A stretch of 64,000 nt of DNA from Acinetobacter sp. WU_MDCI_Axc73. GTDB taxonomy: Bacteria; Pseudomonadota; Gammaproteobacteria; Pseudomonadales; Moraxellaceae. The position numbers were made by a program, and so were the translations under genes. The stretch spans positions 62,001 through 126,000 of the forward strand of contig NZ_JAHPRO010000008.1 of assembly GCF_025562455.1 (NCBI RefSeq), read 5' to 3'. A model generated the notes under the pieces. That model did no database searches and was not told the origin of the DNA. It worked only from the letters and a program-made list of their open reading frames with translations. Below, in pieces: positions 60,014 through 64,000 of the stretch (position 1 is its first letter; every line of letters begins with the position of its first letter).

Positions 60014-60936
60014 TCTTTCAATTTAAAATGCGTCCACAAGAAATTTTCCTACTTGAACGCTATAGTTCGGCTGAATATTTTAAAGAATTGGTTGATGCTT
60101 TTAAAAATATGCTAGATGCAGCAGAAAATGCACTTGAGCTGTTTATGCAGGATTTACCTTATGACTATCGAAACCGACATATTTCACAGCAACCAGATAT
60201 AGTGTGGGGAGAACATGTATTACCTAACTTTCGGTCAACTATGGCTTCTTTAAATTATGCTTATAAGCGCTTATTGAATGGTGATTTATCCGCTTTGCAG
60301 TATGCAGGGAATGTGGTTACTGATTTTAGAGGGCAGACAGCTGATTATCTAGCGGATTGGATGGATGAAGGAAATTACAGAAAATTTAATGACTGGCAAA
60401 ATGAAGCTGAAATGTTTGCAGCAAATATAAGGACTACAGTTTTTGGTAGCTGGCCAGTTACTTTTTTAACAAAGAATTATGATGCAGATTATTTAGGAGA
60501 GTTAAATCTACCATCATCTTTACCAATATATAAGTTAAACCAAAACGTTACAGTAAAAACAGGCGAAACTGTGCCACATGATGGTATTTATATTCCTAAA
60601 ATACAGGAAGCAAGTGCGCAACTGCTGCTAAAAGGGCATGATGCGATAGAAGCATTAGTCGGACTTGATCCAGATTGTCCACAATATGATCATGAAGAAG
60701 ATACTGAATGGGTATTGGTTGAACGAATTGCAGACGAAGGTGGATCATCTGAGACAATTCAAATAGAAAATTTAAAGGGTTTTGCTGGTCAGGTTTGTCA
60801 ACGATCTGGCGATTGGTGGAGTCCAGCGAATCAATTGCAATCCCGTTATTTTGAGCAGGGTGAAGTGTTTCCTGAGATTGAAAATAATAGTTGGGGTGAA
60901 ATGATTTGGTATTTAGAAGTGACGAATAAAAAATAA
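60010..60936 (+). CDS. Immunity-like protein, copy 2
   Basis: A 308-residue paralogue overlapping copy 1 as ATGA. N-terminal half as in copies 1 and 3; the middle (residues 133-180) is private (M-F-A-A-N-I-R-T-T-V-F-G-S-W). From about residue 180 on it is almost identical to copy 3, including D-P-D-C-P-Q-Y-D-H-E-E-D and G-F-A-G-Q-V-C-Q-R-S-G-D-W-W. The mosaic suggests recombination between copies. It may protect against variant toxins of other strains. Confidence 0.7.
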   Translation: MIFQFKMRPQEIFLLERYSSAEYFKELVDAFKNMLDAAENALELFMQDLPYDYRNRHISQQPDIVWGEHVLPNFRSTMASLNYAYKRLLNGDLSALQYAGNVVTDFRGQTADYLADWMDEGNYRKFNDWQNEAEMFAANIRTTVFGSWPVTFLTKNYDADYLGELNLPSSLPIYKLNQNVTVKTGETVPHDGIYIPKIQEASAQLLLKGHDAIEALVGLDPDCPQYDHEEDTEWVLVERIADEGGSSETIQIENLKGFAGQVCQRSGDWWSPANQLQSRYFEQGEVFPEIENNSWGEMIWYLEVTNKK

Positions 60937-61859
60937 TGTCGAAATTTGAAATTCGTCCGCAAGAAATTTTCCTACTTGAACGCTATAGTTCGGCTGAATA
61001 TTTTAAAGAATTGGTTGATGCTTTTAAAAATATGCTAGATGCAGCAGAAAATGCACTTGAGCTGTTTATGCAGGATTTACCTTATGACTATCGAAACCGA
61101 CATATTTCACAGCAACCAGATATAGTGTGGGGAGAACATGTATTACCTAACTTTCGGTCAACTATGGCTTCTTTAAATTATGCTTATAAGCGCTTATTGA
61201 ATGGTGATTTATCCGCTTTGCAGTATGCAGGGAATGTGGTTACTGATTTTAGAGGGCAGACAGCTGATTATTTACCAGACTGGATGGATGAAAAAAATTA
61301 TAGAAAATTTAATGATTGGCAGAATAAAGCAGGTGATTTTGCATTTAATATAAAACATACTGTATTAGGTAATTGGGTTATGGGTAGTTTAGGTACCCGA
61401 TATAATCCGAATGTTAGAGGCGAACTACATTTACCATCATCTTTACCAATATATAAGTTAAACCAAAACGTTATAGTAAAAACAGGCGAAACTGTGCCAC
61501 ATGATGGTATTTATATTCCTAAAATACAGGAAGCAAGTGCGCAACTGCTGCTAAAAGGGCATGATGCGATAGAAGCATTAGTCGGACTTGATCCAGATTG
61601 TCCACAATATGATCATGAAGAAGATACTGAATGGGTATTGGTTGAACGAATTGCAGACGAAGGTGGATCATCTGAGACAATTCAAATAGAAAATTTAAAG
61701 GGTTTTGCTGGTCAGGTTTGTCAACGATCTGGCGATTGGTGGAGTCCAGCGAATCAATCGAAATCACGTTATTTTGAGCAGGGTGAAGTGTTTCCTGAGA
61801 TTGAAAATAATAGTTGGGGTGAAACGATTTGGTATTTTGAAGTGACGAATAAAGAATGA
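60936..61859 (+). CDS. Immunity-like protein, copy 3
   Basis: A 307-residue paralogue sharing one base with the copy 2 stop (TAATG). It departs from copies 1 and 2 at about residue 111 (Y-L-P-D-W-M-D-E-K-N) and has its own middle (F-A-F-N-I-K-H-T-V-L-G-N-W-V-M-G-S-L-G). It then rejoins copy 2 nearly base for base. Same S-G-D-W-W and E-Q-G-E-V-F-P-E-I end. Coupled translation through the whole array points to constitutive co-expression with the effector. Confidence 0.7.
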   Translation: MSKFEIRPQEIFLLERYSSAEYFKELVDAFKNMLDAAENALELFMQDLPYDYRNRHISQQPDIVWGEHVLPNFRSTMASLNYAYKRLLNGDLSALQYAGNVVTDFRGQTADYLPDWMDEKNYRKFNDWQNKAGDFAFNIKHTVLGNWVMGSLGTRYNPNVRGELHLPSSLPIYKLNQNVIVKTGETVPHDGIYIPKIQEASAQLLLKGHDAIEALVGLDPDCPQYDHEEDTEWVLVERIADEGGSSETIQIENLKGFAGQVCQRSGDWWSPANQSKSRYFEQGEVFPEIENNSWGETIWYFEVTNKE

Positions 61860-62053
61860 TCTTTCAATTTAAAATTCGTCCACAAGAAATTTTCCTACTT
61901 GAACGCTATAGTTCGGCTGAATATTTTAAAGAATTGGTTGATGCTTTTAAAAATATGCTAGATGCAGCAGAAAATGCACTTGAGCTGTTTATGCAGGATT
62001 TACTTTATGACTATCGAAACCGACATATTTCACAACAACCTGATGTAGTGTAG
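61856..62053 (+). pseudogene. Truncated fourth immunity copy
   Basis: The frame starts with ATGA overlap to copy 3 and matches the other copies for 62 residues, then ends Q-P-D-V-V-stop where they continue with W-G-E-H. Similarity stops at about 62,045-62,055. It is a 5' remnant of a fourth copy cut by recombination. Confidence 0.8.
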
Positions 62054-62322
62054 GAAGCAACCTATTATTACCGAGTGGAGAAATACAAATTTATATTGAT
62101 TTTAGCTATTCTGACAATAAACCTATTGCTGATTATATTAATAAAGTTATACAAGTTGAGACCACGAATTGGATAGATGCTATTTTGCCCGCAGATAATT
62201 CTACTACAGTAAAATATTTAGAGAAATTGGAACAGTCTAAAAAAGTTGCACAGCAAGGGCAGATACAGAGAAGTATTTCATCAACAGGGCGAGCTAATAG
62301 TCGAAATCAGGAGTTAAAATAA
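62053..62322 (+). pseudogene. Orphan C-terminal tail of a probable older effector
   Basis: In a different frame from the truncated copy, 89 codons are open to TAA 62320-62322: I-Q-I-Y-I-D-F-S-Y-S-D-N-K-P, then N-W-I-D-A-I-L-P-A-D, a basic glutamine-rich end Q-S-K-K-V-A-Q-Q-G-Q-I-Q-R and S-R-N-Q-E-L-K. It has no start of its own and lies two bases from the next ATG, the spacing expected of an effector stop and its immunity gene. I infer the 3' end of a displaced effector gene; the family is not recognised. Confidence 0.55.
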
Positions 62323-62324
62323 GC

Positions 62325-63392
62325 ATGGAAACTATTGTGTTGAATCGAAATCAAGCAATAAACTTGAATAAATTGTATTCAAGTTATTCATTTTTAAAAA
62401 AAATATATGATATGAATGCTGACTTTGTTAGAGAGTTTGAAAGCCTTTTAAGAAATCCTACAGTTGAAATTGAAAATAATTATAATGAAAACTATGAAAA
62501 ACAGTATTTGATGTACTTAAATGCGCTTAGTAATCAAGAAAAAGCTTTAGAACTTTTATTTAAATCACCATATAAAAATGAAGTATATCCTTTGTTCTTT
62601 GATGGCGGAATAAAAAATGTAATATTTGGTCGATATGGAGACGAAAAAGATTTAGCCAGCGATCCTCTCTATATTACACTTGGTATGCGTGGGAGAGACG
62701 GTAATTTATTTGAGGAGCCATATCATACAGGTGCTATTAAAAAGCTTCTAATAGCATCTGCAATGTTAGATGTAGCAAAGATTACAGTCGCAAGTGACTA
62801 TAAATATGCACAATACTTTCTACCTGGAATGTTGGATAACGTTTTTCAAAAATGGAGTTTTTATTCATTATTTGAATTAAATTTTTGGCCTTTTTTTAAA
62901 GAAAATATAGTTTTCCAGAATAATTCTTTATTTGTTGATAGAAGTCTTGAGTCAATTACTATAAAAACGGATCAAGAAATACCTGTAACTGGTATTTATG
63001 AGCCCAGTACAGATGATATTGATAAAGGTTGTCCTAATTATTTTACTCAGGGAACTATTGCACCAAAATATAGTGAAGGAGATGTACATCAGTCCAAATT
63101 TGCAGTATGGTGCTTAATTTGGGAAGATACTCGTTATTTAGATGGAACAATTCCAGAAGAAGAAAAAGCATATATTTTTGATATTGAAAATATTGGTATA
63201 AAAGCTCATGCCGATATGGAACCTACGGAGAAACTGAGCATACGCGCAGGTCAGGTGTGTCCAAAAACTGGTTACTGGTTTACTGTTGCGCAAGAAAACT
63301 CACGTCAATACTTTAAACAAGGTGAGGTTTTACCTGAGATTAAAAATCAAGATTGGGGTGAAGTGTATTGGCAGTTTGATGGGGAAGAATAA
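62325..63392 (+). CDS. Divergent immunity-like protein
   Basis: A 355-residue protein. The first 230 residues differ from the array copies, but the end is related: I-R-A-G-Q-V-C-P-K-T-G-Y-W-F, then F-K-Q-G-E-V-L-P-E-I-K-N-Q-D-W-G-E-V-Y-W. It also shares the I-P-V-T-G-I-Y-E-P segment with the copies' V-P-H-D-G-I-Y-I-P. It is probably the cognate immunity gene of the displaced effector whose tail precedes it. Composition is AT-rich. Confidence 0.65.
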   Translation: METIVLNRNQAINLNKLYSSYSFLKKIYDMNADFVREFESLLRNPTVEIENNYNENYEKQYLMYLNALSNQEKALELLFKSPYKNEVYPLFFDGGIKNVIFGRYGDEKDLASDPLYITLGMRGRDGNLFEEPYHTGAIKKLLIASAMLDVAKITVASDYKYAQYFLPGMLDNVFQKWSFYSLFELNFWPFFKENIVFQNNSLFVDRSLESITIKTDQEIPVTGIYEPSTDDIDKGCPNYFTQGTIAPKYSEGDVHQSKFAVWCLIWEDTRYLDGTIPEEEKAYIFDIENIGIKAHADMEPTEKLSIRAGQVCPKTGYWFTVAQENSRQYFKQGEVLPEIKNQDWGEVYWQFDGEE

Positions 63393-63471
63393 CATCAAAT
63401 TTTGTGAAATACGATCAATCAAATTAAAAGCTTGAATGATTAATTGATTAAGTTAAGCATGTAGCTTTTAG

Positions 63472-63582
63472 ATTTCGGATCATGCAACATTCCAAAAGAA
63501 TTACCTGAATCCCGCAATAGAAGCAGGCTTGGTTGAGCGCACTATTCCAGATAAAATCAAAAGCCCTAAACAAAAAATATAG
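63472..63582 (+). pseudogene. C-terminal fragment of a winged-helix protein
   Basis: The short frame reads F-Q-K-N-Y-L-N-P-A-I-E-A-G-L-V-E-R-T-I-P and D-K-I-K-S-P-K-Q-K, the recognisable end of winged-helix/AlbA_2-type ATP-binding or Fic-like regulators. One extra or missing A at the six-A run near 63,575 would restore the usual K-Y-R-L end. The rest of the gene is absent. Confidence 0.5.
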
Positions 63583-63614
63583 ATTAAAAAATTGTAAATA
63601 TTTTTAAACGAAAA

Positions 63615-63634
63615 TTTACGCCATTTTTACGCCA
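63615..63634. promoter_or_regulatory. Arm-type repeat pair at right end of island
   Basis: TTTACGCCATTTTTACGCCA is identical to 31461-31480 at the left end. Both ends of the island thus carry the same two-copy arm site; only the left end has the two further inverted copies. Confidence 0.65.
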
Positions 63635-63690
63635 ATTAAAAAATTTATATTATTTAAATATTTGATTTGTATTATTAAATGTATTTATTG

Positions 63691-63787
63691 TGTCCAATCC
63701 ATCATCGGTGCAACACTGATTCTGAAATCCTTTTTTTTAAAATATTTTTATTGATTTCAGTCATTTGTGTTAATTCCTTAAGATGGA
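63691..63787 (-). pseudogene. dusA: Displaced 5' fragment of dusA (attR)
   Basis: On the minus strand the fragment encodes D-F-R-I-S-V-A-P-M-M-D-W-T before running into island sequence. An ATG near 63,765 is joined to this frame only if one base is added in the run of eight A (T on the plus strand, about 63,732-63,739). It carries the 18-bp att core. It belongs either to the original dusA or to the next element in tandem. Confidence 0.75.
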
Positions 63788-63840
63788 TATATAGAGGTGT
63801 CTGTTAGCTTAAGGTTCGAATTTCTAAGGTTGTAATAGAA

Positions 63841-64000
63841 ATGAGTACAATAACTAAGCGCATTACATCCAATGGTGAGATTCGCTATCGAGCTTTGCTA
63901 CAGATTCGTCGAGAAGAAGTAAATTATACCGAATCCAGAACATTTAGTAAAAAATCGCTTGCAGAAACTTGGTTAAAAACCGTGATGTAGAATTGGGAGA
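63841..64000 (+). pseudogene. 5' end of a second tyrosine integrase, frameshifted
   Basis: M-S-T-I-T-K-R-I-T-S-N-G-E-I-R-Y-R-A parallels the N-terminus of the first integrase, as does S-R-T-F-S-K-K-S-L-A-E-T-W. After L-K-T-V-M the frame ends at TAG 63988-63990. Adding one A in the A-run before CCGTG gives K-N-R-D-V-E-L-G, matching the first integrase's continuation. The gene runs off the window. Confidence 0.75.

Larger units (their letters stand above)
59102..62042 (+). repeat. Tandem paralogue repeat units of the immunity array
   Basis: A block of about 370 bp (from CGTCC-CA/GCA-GAAAT to the AATTTAATGA-TGGCA region) recurs at about 59,108-59,480, 60,030-60,404 and 60,954-61,268, with a 165-bp piece at 61,877-62,042. 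The copies differ at only a few positions. A second block, about 60,507-60,936, recurs at 61,430-61,859. Confidence 0.85.
31308..63708. mobile_element. 32.4-kb genomic island inserted in dusA
   Basis: The left edge is the PMMDWT-coding part of dusA (31308-31325) and the right edge an identical 18-bp copy (63691-63708) within a displaced dusA 5' fragment. The first gene inside is a tyrosine integrase reading away from dusA, as in known dusA-targeted elements. TTTACGCC arm-type repeats occur near both ends. Cargo covers iron uptake, regulation, transport, a phage-type recombination module and a VgrG effector-immunity locus. No conjugation or capsid genes are seen, so it is likely mobilised by other elements or decayed. 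Confidence 0.85.

Noticed and set aside
59102..62042. Considered a CRISPR-like or IS-type repeat array
   Set aside because: The units are about 920 bp, coding and in frame; there are no short spacers, terminal inverted repeats or transposase. They are tandem gene duplicates.

Overview
The window looks like a chromosome segment of an Acinetobacter-type gammaproteobacterium. It is AT-rich and carries the Acinetobacter-style versions of leuS, ilvIHC, prfC, acnA, dusA and lptE-holA. Genus is inferred from remembered protein sequences and gene content; no search was run.

Positions 1-31,300 are mostly housekeeping. First comes the end of a siderophore operon: a small protein, an RhtX/FptX-type permease and an IutA-type TonB receptor. 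Then follow, on the minus strand, a MacA-MacB-outer membrane efflux operon, holA-lptE and leuS, and a DUF4124 protein. The ilvI-ilvH-ilvC branched-chain amino acid operon follows with a structured leader. After it come an MHYT-GGDEF-EAL signalling protein, a thioesterase, prfC, two RsiV-like lipoproteins, a TatD hydrolase, acnA, tcdA, an orphan NlpC/P60-like amidase and dusA.

Positions 31,308-63,708 form a genomic island of about 32.4 kb inserted in the 5' end of dusA. A dusA 5' copy lies at each end (18-bp identical core TGTCCAATCCATCATCGG) together with TTTACGCC arm-type repeats. The island starts with a tyrosine integrase and a convergent PrtN-family regulator, then two very AT-rich unknown genes and an inovirus Gp2-like HUH protein. 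Cargo follows: a FecI-FecR-TonB receptor iron-sensing unit; lipoproteins and a DUF805 protein; a phage P1 C4/icd-like structured leader on the minus strand; a LuxR solo with hchA; an MHS transporter; and an MTHFR-C-terminal protein. A recombination module comes next (DUF932 with a nonsense codon, a YqaJ nuclease and a Gp3-like protein), followed by an IS21 remnant.

The right part of the island is a type VI secretion cargo locus. It holds VgrG, an unrecognised effector, three translationally coupled mosaic immunity paralogues, a truncated fourth copy, the orphan C-terminal tail of what is probably an older effector, and a more distant immunity-like gene. The window ends inside a second dusA-targeted element whose integrase is frameshifted, so two elements appear to sit in tandem at dusA.
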